The notes under the pieces were generated by a model. It had not been told where the DNA came from. It searched no databases and saw only the letters and a list, made by a program, of their open reading frames with translations. This document shows positions 1 through 8,351 of a stretch of 64,000 nt of DNA, one piece after another. Each line of letters opens with the position of its first letter. Positions within the stretch are counted from its first letter, which is position 1. Origin of the DNA: Kaistella yonginensis. Lineage in GTDB: Bacteria; Bacteroidota; Bacteroidia; Flavobacteriales; Weeksellaceae. Where the stretch lies: positions 151,858 through 215,857 of the forward strand of contig NZ_JAUFQB010000011.1 of assembly GCF_030409525.1 (NCBI RefSeq), in the 5' to 3' direction. A program made the position numbers and the translations under genes.

Positions 1-40
1 CTATCAAGATTAACTTAAAAGTAAAAAGGTAATATATTGA

Positions 41-70
41 AAACGAGGGAAAAATTTCTCTCGTTTTTTT
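41..70. terminator. Rho-independent terminator
   Basis: Near-perfect inverted repeat (aaacgagggaaa / tttctctcgttt, one wobble pair) followed by a run of seven T. It lies just downstream of the phosphoesterase gene, and the A-rich left arm lets it serve either strand. Confidence 0.7.
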
Positions 71-81
71 GTTGAAAAAGT

Positions 82-777
82 TTACAATATTTTTTTAGGA
101 GAAATAGTATCATTTTCAATGCAAAGATATTCTTGTGTAGTTTTTAAAACATCAATAAAGATGATGTTATTTTGAAAAGTTATGTAAGGTTTTTTGCTAT
201 GTCCAATTACGTGTACCACCTTTTCCAATGCGTCTTTTTGCAAACTTTCTGGGCGAACCCAAATTGGAGATTGGTAGATATTATTCCCGTTGGATTTGGA
301 ATCTTTTAATTGACGGAATTCAAAAACTTGAGGATTTTCGTACAACAAATTGTTGATATTTTCTACTAAATTATCATCATTTTCAAGACCAATATTTTCC
401 AACCAAGTTTTGGTAATTCCGGCGTGGCTGAAAAGGTAATGCTCGTATTGAAAGCACATTTGAAACAATTTTTCGTCCATCGCCAATTCTACAACTTCAT
501 CGATAAGGGTGTGAAAATCAAAATTATATCTGCTGTACTTTTGTTTTGTGGAATTCAAATAGTGAAAATCATGGTTGCCGAAAAGCAAGATCACTTTCTC
601 TGGAAATTTCTTTTTGAAATTGATGATTTTGTTGAAATTAGCAATCTCTTCTTCAGCAGAAATGTCTTCATAAGGATCAAAATAATCGCCGATAAATATA
701 AAATAATCAAAATTTTCAGTAGAAATTTTCTCCCAAGTATTTCTTCCGTGAATATCTCCGATGGCAATCACTTTCAT
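82..777 (-). CDS. Metallophosphoesterase (calcineurin-like)
   Basis: A 231-residue cytosolic calcineurin-like phosphoesterase. The family's metal-binding motifs are in order: GDIHGR at residues 7-12, GDYFD at 30-34, GNHD at 67-70, then SHAG in the middle and GHSKKPY near the C-terminus. Together these form the two-metal centre that hydrolyses phosphomonoesters or phosphodiesters. It has no signal peptide or extra domain. The layout resembles Ser/Thr-phosphatase or diadenosine tetraphosphatase-like enzymes, but the substrate cannot be read from the sequence. It stands alone between its own terminator and the sigma/anti-sigma pair. The family is certain; the specific activity is not. Confidence 0.85.
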   Translation of the reverse strand: MKVIAIGDIHGRNTWEKISTENFDYFIFIGDYFDPYEDISAEEEIANFNKIINFKKKFPEKVILLFGNHDFHYLNSTKQKYSRYNFDFHTLIDEVVELAMDEKLFQMCFQYEHYLFSHAGITKTWLENIGLENDDNLVENINNLLYENPQVFEFRQLKDSKSNGNNIYQSPIWVRPESLQKDALEKVVHVIGHSKKPYITFQNNIIFIDVLKTTQEYLCIENDTISPKKIL

Positions 778-856
778 GCTTCTAAACTTTATGTAAAGTT
801 AAAATAAACGCATTACAATATATCATATTTGTGACATCAAGAAGTTGAAAATTAAA

Positions 857-882
857 AAAAGCGAAGAAAAATCCTCGCTTTT
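857..882 (-). terminator. Terminator of the sigma/anti-sigma operon
   Basis: Stem aaaagcga / tcgctttt followed on the minus strand by an A/T-rich tract, 11 bases after the anti-sigma stop codon. Confidence 0.6.
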
Positions 883-893
883 AAATTTATTTT

Positions 894-1670
894 CTAAATA
901 GGTCCCATTACATACATTTCCTCCATCGTTGGCGTAGGACTTCCACCTTCTTTTTCCAAGGTTATTGCAAAAGCTTGAGGTTTCGAAACCGTTTTCATTT
1001 CTTGAACCAATGATTTGTTATTAGGATCATACATTCCCATATCTACAGGTTTTCCGTCGACAATCGCCCAAAGTTGATATTGCTTTCCTGTTGGAGCTGC
1101 AGGTAAGTTTTTCGGGTTAAGAAATACTTGATTATTTTCATTCCAAAACACTTCTGCAAGGAGATTGGGATGTTTTTCCACGCCTTTTAGTTCTATTTTT
1201 TTCGAATTCATTAAAACGGAATTCATACGTTCTAACGACGTGATTTTTGTAGAAAGCGTTGTGTTATTTTCAGCGAATTTTTCAATCTGCGCACTTTTTG
1301 AACCCACTTCATAGATCAAATATCCTAATCCAAATAAAACAGCTACAGAAGCGGCTTTCATCCAAACAGGAATGGTTAGGTTGGTGTCTTTTTCAGAATT
1401 GTTGATATTCAAAGGAATAATTTTTCCAGAAGTTTTCTCTGGATTTCCAAATTCTATTTTCTTCAGAATACCCGCTTTCAAATGAGAAGGAGGTTCTATG
1501 GCTTGTGCGGTTGCGAGATTTTCAAAAGTTTGTTGCATTTCTAAAACGGCGGCCTGTACTTCCGCATTATTTTTCATCACACATTCCAAGATTGAAGATT
1601 CTTCGCTGGAAAGATTTCCCAACGCATATGCTTCAATGACGCCTGATGATATGTAGGTTTTTATATCCAC
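894..1670 (-). CDS. Anti-sigma factor, RskA-like
   Basis: A 258-residue bitopic membrane protein. Residues 1-70 form the cytoplasmic anti-sigma domain that should hold the adjacent ECF sigma factor, and it has no zinc-binding His/Cys motif. A single membrane helix spans about residues 104-121. The periplasmic part ends in the RskA C-terminal domain, recognisable from 'YQLWAIVDGKPVDMG' and the region around it. It begins 2 bases after the sigma gene ends, so the two are cotranscribed. RskA in Mycobacterium restrains SigK, and release involves proteolysis; the same logic is inferred here. The gene is intact and ends at a terminator. Confidence 0.88.
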   Translation of the reverse strand: MDIKTYISSGVIEAYALGNLSSEESSILECVMKNNAEVQAAVLEMQQTFENLATAQAIEPPSHLKAGILKKIEFGNPEKTSGKIIPLNINNSEKDTNLTIPVWMKAASVAVLFGLGYLIYEVGSKSAQIEKFAENNTTLSTKITSLERMNSVLMNSKKIELKGVEKHPNLLAEVFWNENNQVFLNPKNLPAAPTGKQYQLWAIVDGKPVDMGMYDPNNKSLVQEMKTVSKPQAFAITLEKEGGSPTPTMEEMYVMGPI

Positions 1671-1672
1671 TT

Positions 1673-2248
1673 TTATTTAAATAAAAAAAATAAAATAATA
1701 AATTTAAATTCTTTTAAAATTTCTCTTAATTCTATTAATGCAGCTCTTGTTCTGGTTTTTACCGTACCGAGCGGAATTTGTAATTCTTCGGCTATTTCTT
1801 CTTGGGTGAGTCCTCCGAAATAGGCTTTGTTAATCACTATTTTGTAATCGTCTCGTAATTTATTAACCTGTTGCTGAACTTCATTAAATTCATGGGATTG
1901 TTCTGTAGAAAGTCCCATACCCTCACTTACGAAATCGGGAATGCTTTGGTTTTGTAAATCGTTTTGAAATGATTTAGATTTTAGTCGGTCGATGGCAGAA
2001 TTTCTTGCGATATTCAGCATCCACGTATATAATGAAGCTTTAGTTGCATCGAAACTTTTTACAGAATTCCAGATTTTCACAAAAACATCTTGTAAAACTT
2101 CATTGGCTTCTTCTTCATAGCGAACAATCCGAATAATCACTCCATATAAAGCACCCGAATAATTATCGTAGAGATAATTAAAACCCTTTTCATCTCTACT
2201 TAATAGCAAAGATAAAATTTGATCTGGAGTAAGGGTTTCTTTTGCCAA
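1673..2248 (-). CDS. ECF RNA polymerase sigma factor (SigK-like pairing)
   Basis: A 191-residue sigma-70 family ECF factor. Region 2 is at about residues 20-90 (LYDNYSGALYG start, then an RNSAID segment). Region 4 is at about 130-180, with the helix-turn-helix 'TQEEIAEELQIPLGTVKTR'. The reading frame opens with TTG, since no ATG is available before region 2. The start is supported by a good flavobacterial promoter 17-45 bases upstream. It heads an operon with the RskA-like anti-sigma factor and diverges from msrB, with a fasciclin gene next. The expected role is to turn on envelope or oxidative-stress genes, plausibly these neighbours. The C-terminus is unusually hydrophobic (IILFFLF). Confidence 0.9.
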   Translation of the reverse strand: MAKETLTPDQILSLLLSRDEKGFNYLYDNYSGALYGVIIRIVRYEEEANEVLQDVFVKIWNSVKSFDATKASLYTWMLNIARNSAIDRLKSKSFQNDLQNQSIPDFVSEGMGLSTEQSHEFNEVQQQVNKLRDDYKIVINKAYFGGLTQEEIAEELQIPLGTVKTRTRAALIELREILKEFKFIILFFLFK

Positions 2249-2264
2249 TTTTTTTATTCGTGTT

Positions 2265-2293
2265 CAAAAGTAGTTTTTTTATTTAAGATACAA
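2265..2293 (-). promoter_or_regulatory. Promoter of the sigma/anti-sigma operon
   Basis: On the minus strand: TTG, 18 bases, then TACTTTTG, matching the Bacteroidota consensus TTG-N~19-TAnnTTTG. It ends about 17 bases before the TTG start codon. Confidence 0.6.
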
Positions 2294-2340
2294 AACCAAA
2301 TCTGCAAGTTTTACGTATATGAGTTTATAATCACCATTAC

Positions 2341-2877
2341 ATGCAAAATCTATTTAAAATAGCTGCCATCTTATTATTAGGAACCTGCAGTGTCCAAAAT
2401 ATGAAGGCCCAAAAAATTCAAAAACTCAACGGCAAAAATGTCATCAATCCGTACTACTCCCGAACAGATACTAAGGTTTTAAAAATCCCAAATTCTGCCT
2501 GGAAAAAGGTTCTCAACACCAATCTTTATTTGGTTTCTCGGTTGAATGAAACAGAAATGGCCAACACCGGCAAGTACAATACATTTGATGGAATAGGAAC
2601 CTACTATTGCGCTGCCTGCGGAAATGCACTCTTTAGATCTGATACAAAATTCGCCAGTTCTTGTGGATGGCCAAGTTTTTTTGAAACCATTCGTCCAAAA
2701 TCGGTCATTTATAAAAGAGATGAGTCTTATAATATGGTCAGAACTGAAGTTCGTTGTGGCAGATGCGATGCACACTTAGGTCATTTGTTTGATGATGGAC
2801 CTACCGCCAATAAAAAAAGATATTGCATGAATTCCATCTCGCTTGAATTTGAGCCCATTATAAAAAAATCAAAATAA
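2341..2877 (+). CDS. msrB: Peptide-methionine (R)-S-oxide reductase, secreted
   Basis: A 178-residue MsrB that reduces methionine-R-sulfoxide in oxidised proteins. The structural zinc is held by C90/C93 (CAAC) and C139/C142 (CGRC). The catalytic cysteine is C162 in RYCMNSISLEF, and 'CGWPSFF' is the substrate-pocket signature. About 24 N-terminal residues form a hydrophobic export signal ending near KAQ, so the enzyme should act in the periplasm. It is divergent from the ECF sigma/anti-sigma operon and followed by a secreted fasciclin protein. This placement suggests repair of oxidised envelope proteins under that sigma factor, which is an inference. Confidence 0.93.
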   Translation: MQNLFKIAAILLLGTCSVQNMKAQKIQKLNGKNVINPYYSRTDTKVLKIPNSAWKKVLNTNLYLVSRLNETEMANTGKYNTFDGIGTYYCAACGNALFRSDTKFASSCGWPSFFETIRPKSVIYKRDESYNMVRTEVRCGRCDAHLGHLFDDGPTANKKRYCMNSISLEFEPIIKKSK

Positions 2878-2963
2878 TTTATTAAAAATAAATCCAAACC
2901 TAATCGCATCTCGTAACTGATACTAACACAAACTATAATATATCACCTTAAAAAATTATCAAA

Positions 2964-3539
2964 ATGAACATTTTAAAAATCACAACAGCAGCTTTAGCGC
3001 TAATGATGACTTTATCCCTCGGAAACAATGCCAACGCGCAAAAAATCGCAATGAAAGAAAAAACAGTAATGGTTGGTGGAGCGCCCATGTATCCTTCTAA
3101 AAATATCGTAGAAAATGCAGTAAATTCAAAAGACCATACAACTTTAGTTGCCGCTGTAAAAGCCGCTGACTTGGTTGAAACTTTATCAGGCAAAGGACCA
3201 TTCACCGTTTTTGCACCAACCAATGCAGCGTTTGCCAAATTACCTGCCGGTACTGTAGAAACTTTAGTCATGCCGGAAAATAAAGAAATGCTAAAAACAA
3301 TTTTAACCTATCATGTAGTTCCTGGAAAAATTTCTGCCAAAGAGTTAATGACTTGGATCAAGAAAAATGACGGAAAATACATGGCCAAAACAGTTCAGGG
3401 TGAACAATTAACATTCTGGGTCAAAGCGCAAAAATTATATGTAACAGATGCAAAGAATAATTCAGCCCAAATTACCATTGCAGATGTTAACCAGTCAAAT
3501 GGCGTAATTCATGTGATCGACACGGTCTTAATGCCATAG
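2964..3539 (+). CDS. Secreted fasciclin (FAS1) domain protein
   Basis: A 191-residue protein with a signal peptide (cleavage near residue 26, after NANA) and one FAS1 domain filling the mature part. The conserved FAS1 boxes are visible: 'GPFTVFAPTNAAF' (H1), the central 'TYHVVPGK' and 'NGVIHVIDTVLMP' (H2). FAS1 proteins act in adhesion or envelope interactions; the partner is unknown. It is the third gene beside a sigma/RskA pair. In Mycobacterium, SigK/RskA control the FAS1 proteins MPT70/MPT83, so this is a plausible target of the neighbouring sigma factor. A strong hairpin terminator follows. Confidence 0.9.
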   Translation: MNILKITTAALALMMTLSLGNNANAQKIAMKEKTVMVGGAPMYPSKNIVENAVNSKDHTTLVAAVKAADLVETLSGKGPFTVFAPTNAAFAKLPAGTVETLVMPENKEMLKTILTYHVVPGKISAKELMTWIKKNDGKYMAKTVQGEQLTFWVKAQKLYVTDAKNNSAQITIADVNQSNGVIHVIDTVLMP

Positions 3540-3564
3540 TTTCATAGTTTTATTTTTAATGGTG

Positions 3565-3595
3565 CCACTTAGATTTCGGTCTAAGTGGTTTTTTT
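3565..3595 (+). terminator. Terminator of the fasciclin gene
   Basis: Perfect 9-bp stem ccacttaga / tctaagtgg with loop tttcgg, followed by seven T. Confidence 0.85.
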
Positions 3596-3633
3596 AATTC
3601 ATTTCAATCATCAAAATAACTCCCAAATTTTCA

Positions 3634-3641
3634 TATCTTTA
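3634..3641 (+). promoter_or_regulatory. -7 promoter box (TATCTTTA)
   Basis: Match to the TAnnTTTG box 43 bases before the DUF2911 start. No clear -33 TTG was seen, so this is tentative. Confidence 0.35.
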
Positions 3642-3684
3642 ATCCTTATTAAATCCAATCTATTAAACCTAAATTTCAGCTTCT

Positions 3685-4284
3685 ATGAAAAAACTAATCG
3701 TTACCGTATTTTTATCATTTTCTTTGTGGGGATTTTCGCAATATAGTATTCCTACTGCAAGTCCTCGGCAGAAAGTAGAACAACAATTCTCCATGACCAA
3801 AATCTCGGTAGACTACGGGCGACCTGGCGTGAAAGGGCGAACCGTTTTTGGCGACCTCGTTCCTTATGGAAAAATTTGGCGCGCCGGTGCAAATTCTGCA
3901 ACCAAAATTACCTTTGAACAAAATGTTAATTTCGGAGGCAAAGAAGTGAAGGCAGGTTCTTACGCCCTTTTTATAATTCCGTCGGAAAATCAGTGGAAAG
4001 TATATTTAAATAAAGATGCCAACCAATGGGGAGCTTATGCCTATGATGAAAAACTCAATATCGTAGAAATTACGCTCCCTGTTCAGAAATTAGCTGAAAA
4101 ACAAGAGTGGTTTGACATCGCCGTCAATCCTGTTGACGTTCATTCGGCAGAGATTATCATCAAGTGGGATCTAACCAAAGTGGTCATTCCGGTAAAAGAA
4201 GCTAAACCAGAAACGGTAGCGAAAATAATCGATAAACTCAATGAAATTAAGCAAATCGAAAAAGAAGCTGCTCCTAAAAAATAA
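3685..4284 (+). CDS. DUF2911 domain secreted protein
   Basis: A 199-residue protein with a signal peptide (about residues 1-18, 'FSLWGFSQ') and a DUF2911 domain covering the rest. Typical segments are 'SPRQKVEQQF', 'YGRPGVKGRTVFGDLVPYGKIWRAG' (given in part), 'ATKITF' and 'GSYALFIIPSE'. DUF2911 proteins are common in Bacteroidota and are sometimes found as fusions with TPR or C-terminal domains. Their biochemical role is not established. It is monocistronic, with a UUCG-loop terminator right after it. It is probably periplasmic or outer-membrane associated. A lysine/glutamate-rich tail (about residues 165-199) may be helical. Confidence 0.85.
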   Translation: MKKLIVTVFLSFSLWGFSQYSIPTASPRQKVEQQFSMTKISVDYGRPGVKGRTVFGDLVPYGKIWRAGANSATKITFEQNVNFGGKEVKAGSYALFIIPSENQWKVYLNKDANQWGAYAYDEKLNIVEITLPVQKLAEKQEWFDIAVNPVDVHSAEIIIKWDLTKVVIPVKEAKPETVAKIIDKLNEIKQIEKEAAPKK

Positions 4285-4287
4285 CTC

Positions 4288-4314
4288 AAAGTGAACTTCG
4301 GTTCACTTTTTTTG
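4288..4314 (+). terminator. Terminator with UUCG tetraloop
   Basis: Perfect stem aaagtgaac / gttcacttt closed by ttcg, then a T run; three bases after the DUF2911 stop. Confidence 0.9.
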
Positions 4315-4331
4315 TGTTCTGTTCATTTTAA

Positions 4332-4457
4332 TTTGGGCGTCATTATCCGTCTTCCATTCCCGCTTTTTTATAGCGCTGGCTTCGGCTTCGCTCAACCACC
4401 ACTATAAAAAGAGCTTCATTCAAGCCGGGACGCGAGATTCGTACCCGCAAGAAATTG
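4332..4457. repeat. Dispersed intergenic element, copy 1
   Basis: Starts with tttgggcg, then 'tccgtcttccattcccgc', a T-run, an imperfect palindrome and 'aaaaagagcttcattcaagc' before cggg. The same order recurs at 8160 and, diverged, at 54360. T-run and A-run arms (gctttttta / ataaaaagagc) can pair. It resembles the REP-like intergenic repeats common in Chryseobacterium-group genomes; the function is unknown. Confidence 0.6.
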
Positions 4458-4509
4458 TCGGTAGTCGAAGCGAGTCCTCCACTTAAAAAAATAGTTGTCG
4501 ATTTTCCGG

Positions 4510-4540
4510 TTGTCAGTCACTTTAAATTCAAATAAATTTG
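4510..4540 (+). promoter_or_regulatory. Promoter of ada
   Basis: TTG, 20 bases, TAAATTTG, ending 15 bases before the ada ATG; a close match to the flavobacterial consensus. Confidence 0.6.
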
Positions 4541-4555
4541 CTTTAAATTTACGAA

Positions 4556-5599
4556 ATGGAACTCACCAATGAAATTATGTACCAAGCCTCTTTTACTAAA
4601 AACCCAGAGTTCGAAGGCGTTTTTTGGATGGGCGTAAAAACTACCGGAATATTTTGCAGACCAACCTGTACCGCCAGAAAACCAAAACCAGAAAACGTGG
4701 AATTTTTTAGCAATACCAAAGATGCTATTCTGAGCGGCTATCGCCCGTGTAAAGTGTGCAAACCCCTTGAAAATCCTGCAGAAACACCCGACTATATTCA
4801 AAAAATTTTAGAAGAGTTACGGGAAGATCCAACTTTGAAATTTAAAGATTACGATTTGGTTAAAAGAGGAATAGAACCCGCAACCGTCCGAAGATGGTTT
4901 CAAAAAAATCATGGAATGACTTTTCATGCATTTCAAAGAATGTTTCGGTTGAATACGGCATTCAAAAAAATTCAGCAAGGTGAAAATGTTATCGAAACTG
5001 CTTATGAAAGCGGTTTCGAGAGTTTGAGCGGTTTTACTGAAAGTTTCAAAACCATCTTTGGCGTTTCCCCAAAAAACTCGAAAACCCAACGAATAATCGA
5101 CCTAAAGAGAATCGAAACTCCCATCGGAACAATGTACGCCGCCGCTGTGGAAGAGGGGATTTGTATGCTCGAATTTACCGATCGTAAAATGCTCGAAACC
5201 GAATTCAAAGATTTAGCAAAATCACTAAATGCAACGATTGTTCAAGGTGAAAATCCGCATTTTAAAACTTTAGAAAAAGAGCTTTCAGAATATTTTCAGG
5301 GCAACAGAAAAACATTCACCATTCCACTTTCTCCTGTTGGTACAGCATTTCAGAAAAGTGTCTGGAAGGTTTTAGAGAAAATTCCCTACGGCGAAACCTG
5401 GACGTATCGCCAACAGTCAGAAATCTTGGGTGATGCTAAAAAAGTGCGGGCAGTAGCCAATGCAAATGGGATGAATAAAATCTCAATCCTCATTCCTTGT
5501 CATCGCGTGATCGGCAGCAACGGAACACTAACTGGCTACGGTGGCGGTATTTGGCGCAAACAAAAACTATTAGCGTTAGAAAAAGCGATTCTTTTTTAA
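4556..5599 (+). CDS. ada: Ada: methyl-phosphotriester sensor, AraC regulator and O6-methylguanine methyltransferase
   Basis: A 347-residue full-length Ada. Residues 1-75 are the Ada zinc domain with C34, C38, C65 and C68; C34 is the expected methyl acceptor from DNA phosphotriesters. Residues about 85-185 are an AraC-type HTH ('ETAYESGFESLSGFTESFK'). Residues about 195-347 are the O6-alkylguanine methyltransferase domain with active-site C315 in PCHRVIG and the downstream GGG...KQ segment. The protein repairs alkylated DNA by suicide transfer and, once methylated, activates its own regulon. It is monocistronic with its own promoter. All key residues are present. Confidence 0.95.
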   Translation: MELTNEIMYQASFTKNPEFEGVFWMGVKTTGIFCRPTCTARKPKPENVEFFSNTKDAILSGYRPCKVCKPLENPAETPDYIQKILEELREDPTLKFKDYDLVKRGIEPATVRRWFQKNHGMTFHAFQRMFRLNTAFKKIQQGENVIETAYESGFESLSGFTESFKTIFGVSPKNSKTQRIIDLKRIETPIGTMYAAAVEEGICMLEFTDRKMLETEFKDLAKSLNATIVQGENPHFKTLEKELSEYFQGNRKTFTIPLSPVGTAFQKSVWKVLEKIPYGETWTYRQQSEILGDAKKVRAVANANGMNKISILIPCHRVIGSNGTLTGYGGGIWRKQKLLALEKAILF

Positions 5600-5655
5600 A
5601 ATCAATTTTTTTGATATTGATCGGTGTTATTTTTTTCTTGATGGGAACTTATTTT

Positions 5656-5663
5656 TATCTTTG
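5656..5663 (+). promoter_or_regulatory. -7 promoter box (TATCTTTG)
   Basis: Exact TAnnTTTG box 14 bases upstream of the acetyltransferase ATG. A TTG lies 15 bases further upstream, which is shorter than usual. Confidence 0.45.
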
Positions 5664-5677
5664 AAAAAACATCATCT

Positions 5678-6223
5678 ATGAAATTCTCCATTCAACCCAA
5701 GTTAGAGAACGATTCTTTGCAATTGCTGCCCTTAGCAGAAAGTGATTTTGAGCGATTATTCAATGTGGCTTCTGACCCCGAAGTGTGGGCCATGCATCCC
5801 AACAAAGAAAGATATAAGAGAGACATTTTTCAAAATTTTTTCAAAGGTGCATTACAAAGTAAAGGTGCTTTTTTAATTATTGATAAAGAAACAACAGCGG
5901 TTTTAGGAAGCACCCGATTTTACGATTATGATGAAAACGATGAAAGCATTTTAATTGGTTATACTTTTTACGGAACCAAATTCTGGGGAAAAAACATCAA
6001 TGCAAGCGTAAAGAAAATGATGCTGGATTATATTTTTCAATTTGTTGAAAAAGTAATTTTTCATGTGGGAAAAGACAATATTCGCTCCATAAAAGCAATG
6101 ACCAAACTTGGCGCAGAAAATCTTGGCGAAACAGAAGTTGCGTATTTCGGGGAAACTCCAAAAATCAATGTTGTTTTTCAAATCAAAAAGGACGAGTGGC
6201 AAAGAAAGCAGAATATTCCTTGA
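5678..6223 (+). CDS. GNAT N-acetyltransferase (RimJ/RimL type)
   Basis: A 181-residue cytosolic acetyltransferase of the RimL-like GNAT fold. Early residues follow the family pattern ('LLPLAESDFERLFNVASDPEVWAMHP' in part). The middle has the strand 'AVLGSTRFYDYD', then 'IGYTFYGTKFWGKNINAS'. The acetyl-CoA-binding region is followed by 'HVGKDNIRSIKAMTKLGAE', the usual N-x-S/R-x-x-A-x-x-K-x-G motif. The substrate is an amine on a protein terminus or a small molecule; it cannot be told from the sequence. It converges with the small membrane protein gene 2 bases beyond its stop. Confidence 0.85.
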   Translation: MKFSIQPKLENDSLQLLPLAESDFERLFNVASDPEVWAMHPNKERYKRDIFQNFFKGALQSKGAFLIIDKETTAVLGSTRFYDYDENDESILIGYTFYGTKFWGKNINASVKKMMLDYIFQFVEKVIFHVGKDNIRSIKAMTKLGAENLGETEVAYFGETPKINVVFQIKKDEWQRKQNIP

Positions 6224-6225
6224 AA

Positions 6226-6384
6226 TCATTTTGCGCTGCAATCCTGAAATAATTCTGCACCAAAATAAAAGATAAAAAGCCAGGCAATTCCTTTCACGGT
6301 GAAAAAGATGAGCCCACCAATTCCAACACGCTTAAACCATTTTTTGAATTTTGAATTGTTACCTTCAGGTTGTAAATTTTCCAT
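6226..6384 (-). CDS. Small membrane protein (52 aa)
   Basis: A 52-codon ORF from an ATG at 6384 to a TGA at 6226. The N-terminus is polar (MENLQPEGNNSKF), followed by basic KKWFKR and then one long hydrophobic helix (about residues 21-44, with GIGGLIFF and AWLFIFYF). It looks like a single-pass inner-membrane peptide with a positive-inside N-terminus. I recall similar short proteins in flavobacteria, but no function is known. It sits tail-to-tail with the acetyltransferase. The clean hydrophobic segment, codon-like composition and positive-inside arrangement support it being real. Confidence 0.6.
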   Translation of the reverse strand: MENLQPEGNNSKFKKWFKRVGIGGLIFFTVKGIAWLFIFYFGAELFQDCSAK

Positions 6385-6567
6385 GGAGAACTTTTTTCAA
6401 AATTAAGACTATAATTTCAATTCGGAAAATTTCTGGTTAAAATTTCTGCCTCTAAATCGGGAAATATTATATTGCCCATCGTACTTGCAGTATTGTTTCC
6501 GAATTCCCAAAATCCTTTAAAATTTAATAAAACTACCGTAAAACTTTTCTGATTTCAGTAATTTTTC

Positions 6568-6575
6568 TATCTTTA
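6568..6575 (+). promoter_or_regulatory. -7 promoter box (TATCTTTA)
   Basis: Near-consensus box 21 bases before the aldehyde dehydrogenase ATG; no clear -33 element. Confidence 0.35.
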
Positions 6576-6596
6576 AGGACAATTCAAAATAAAATT

Positions 6597-8147
6597 ATGT
6601 CCCATACAAATCAGGATTTTGGAATCGAAAAATCCCTTTCTAATTTAGGTATTAAAAAAGACAATAAAGGTGTTTCGTCCGGCGGCAGTTACTTTGCCCA
6701 CGGCAAGCTTATCGAAAGTTTCTCTCCTACTGATGGAAAACTTATCGCAAGAGTAACCATGGCCAACGACAGCGATTACGATCAAGTGATCAATACCGCG
6801 AAAAAAGCATTTCTCGAATTTCGGCAGATTCCAGCACCCAAAAGAGGAGAGTTGGTTCGGCAATTCGGCTTAAAATTAAGAGCATATAAAGACGATCTAG
6901 GAAAACTCGTTTCCTATGAAATGGGAAAATCTTTGCAGGAAGGTTTGGGTGAAGTACAGGAAATGATCGACATCTGTGATTTCGCCGTAGGATTATCACG
7001 CCAACTGCACGGTTATACCATGCATTCCGAAAGACCCGGACACCGAATGTACGAGCAATATCATCCACTGGGAGTGGTTGGGATTATTTCAGCCTTTAAC
7101 TTCCCAGTAGCCGTTTGGTCTTGGAATACCGCACTCGCCTGGATTTGTGGCAATGTAACCATTTGGAAACCTTCCGAAAAGGCACCACTTTGTGGGATTG
7201 CCTGTCAAAATATTATCTCCGAAGTCTTAAAAGAAAACAATCTCCCCGAAGGAATTTCTACCATGATTGTGGGTGACCACACCATTGGAGATCGCATGGT
7301 CAATGACAAAAATGTGGCTTTAATTTCATTTACGGGCTCAACTAAAGTAGGCAGGCTCGTCGGAACCAACGTCGCGCAAAGATTCGGTAAATCAATTCTG
7401 GAATTGGGGGGCAATAACGCTATTATTTTTACAGAAAATGCCGATTTAAATATGTCGATTATCGGAGCAGTATTTGGCGCCGTAGGAACCGCCGGGCAAA
7501 GATGTACGTCTACCAGAAGATTAATTATTCACGAATCGATTTTCGACGACGTGAAAAACCGTTTGGTAAAAGCCTACGAGCAATTAAAAATCGGAAACCC
7601 ATTGGATGAAAATAACCACGTTGGCCCGTTAATCGACCAGCAAGCCGTTCAGCAATATCTGGATTCCATTGAAAAATGTAAAAAAGAAGGCGGCAAATTT
7701 GTTGTCGAAGGTGGCGTTTTGTCTGGCAAAAACTACGAATCCGGCTGTTATGTGAAACCATGTATCGCTGAGGTCGAAAATTCTTATGCCATTGTTCAGC
7801 ATGAAACATTTGCACCCATTTTGTATATTATGAAATACCAAACCTTAGACGAAGCCATCGCAATGCAGAACGATGTTCCACAAGGTTTAAGCTCCGCCAT
7901 TATGACGACCGATATGCGTCAGGCAGAATTATTTTTATCGCAACTAGGCTCAGATTGTGGGATTGCCAATGTGAATATCGGAACTTCCGGGGCAGAAATC
8001 GGCGGTGCTTTTGGAGGCGAAAAAGAAACCGGCGGCGGTCGAGAATCCGGCTCCGATGTCTGGAAATATTACATGAGAAGACAAACCAATACCATTAATT
8101 ATACCGACAGTTTACCACTCGCACAGGGAATTAAATTCGATTTGTAA
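6597..8147 (+). CDS. amaB: ALDH7-type aldehyde dehydrogenase (piperideine-6-carboxylate / aminoadipate semialdehyde dehydrogenase)
   Basis: A 516-residue NAD(P)-dependent aldehyde dehydrogenase of the ALDH7 (antiquitin/AmaB) family. Catalytic C303 sits in '[12 protein letters not shown]' and general base E269 in 'LELGGNN'. The NAD-binding 'FTGSTKVGR' and the substrate-region '[20 protein letters not shown]' typical of ALDH7 are present. The expected reaction oxidises 2-aminoadipate 6-semialdehyde (in equilibrium with piperideine-6-carboxylate) to 2-aminoadipate. The next gene is lysine 6-transaminase, which makes that substrate, so the pair forms the aminoadipate route of lysine breakdown. 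About 200 bases with two repeat elements separate them. Some other ALDH7 activity remains possible. Confidence 0.85.
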   Translation: MSHTNQDFGIEKSLSNLGIKKDNKGVSSGGSYFAHGKLIESFSPTDGKLIARVTMANDSDYDQVINTAKKAFLEFRQIPAPKRGELVRQFGLKLRAYKDDLGKLVSYEMGKSLQEGLGEVQEMIDICDFAVGLSRQLHGYTMHSERPGHRMYEQYHPLGVVGIISAFNFPVAVWSWNTALAWICGNVTIWKPSEKAPLCGIACQNIISEVLKENNLPEGISTMIVGDHTIGDRMVNDKNVALISFTGSTKVGRLVGTNVAQRFGKSILELGGNNAIIFTENADLNMSIIGAVFGAVGTAGQRCTSTRRLIIHESIFDDVKNRLVKAYEQLKIGNPLDENNHVGPLIDQQAVQQYLDSIEKCKKEGGKFVVEGGVLSGKNYESGCYVKPCIAEVENSYAIVQHETFAPILYIMKYQTLDEAIAMQNDVPQGLSSAIMTTDMRQAELFLSQLGSDCGIANVNIGTSGAEIGGAFGGEKETGGGRESGSDVWKYYMRRQTNTINYTDSLPLAQGIKFDL

Positions 8148-8159
8148 GGAAAATATTTA

Positions 8160-8265
8160 TTTGGGCAACTGATCCGTCCTCCGTTCCCGCTTTTTTGTTC
8201 CGCTGCGCTGCACAAAAAGAGCTCCACTCAGGCCGGGTTGCAAAAATGGCTACCCAACAAAAATT
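8160..8265. repeat. Dispersed intergenic element, copy 2
   Basis: Same order as copy 1: tttgggca, 'tccgtcctccgttcccgc', T-run, palindromic centre, 'acaaaaagagctccactcag', gccggg, then 'ctacccaacaaaaatt'. Arms gcttttttgt / acaaaaagagc can pair. It lies between the two lysine genes. Confidence 0.6.
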
Positions 8266-8297
8266 TTTTAAACGATTAAATAGCGTAATAATTTTTA

Positions 8298-8350
8298 ACC
8301 TTGAACCTTTAACTTCCAACAACTAACATCTAACTTCCAACTTCAAAAAA
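8298..8350. repeat. Wordlike simple repeat
   Basis: Short near-repeats of 'aacttccaac' / 'aactaacatc' (aacctttaacttccaaca, actaacatctaacttccaac, ttcaaa) directly before the lysine transaminase start. Confidence 0.45.
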
Positions 8351-8351
8351 T

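Noticed and set aside
424..807. 127-residue plus-strand ORF over the phosphoesterase gene
   Set aside because: It is antisense to a gene with all family motifs and has no domain of its own.
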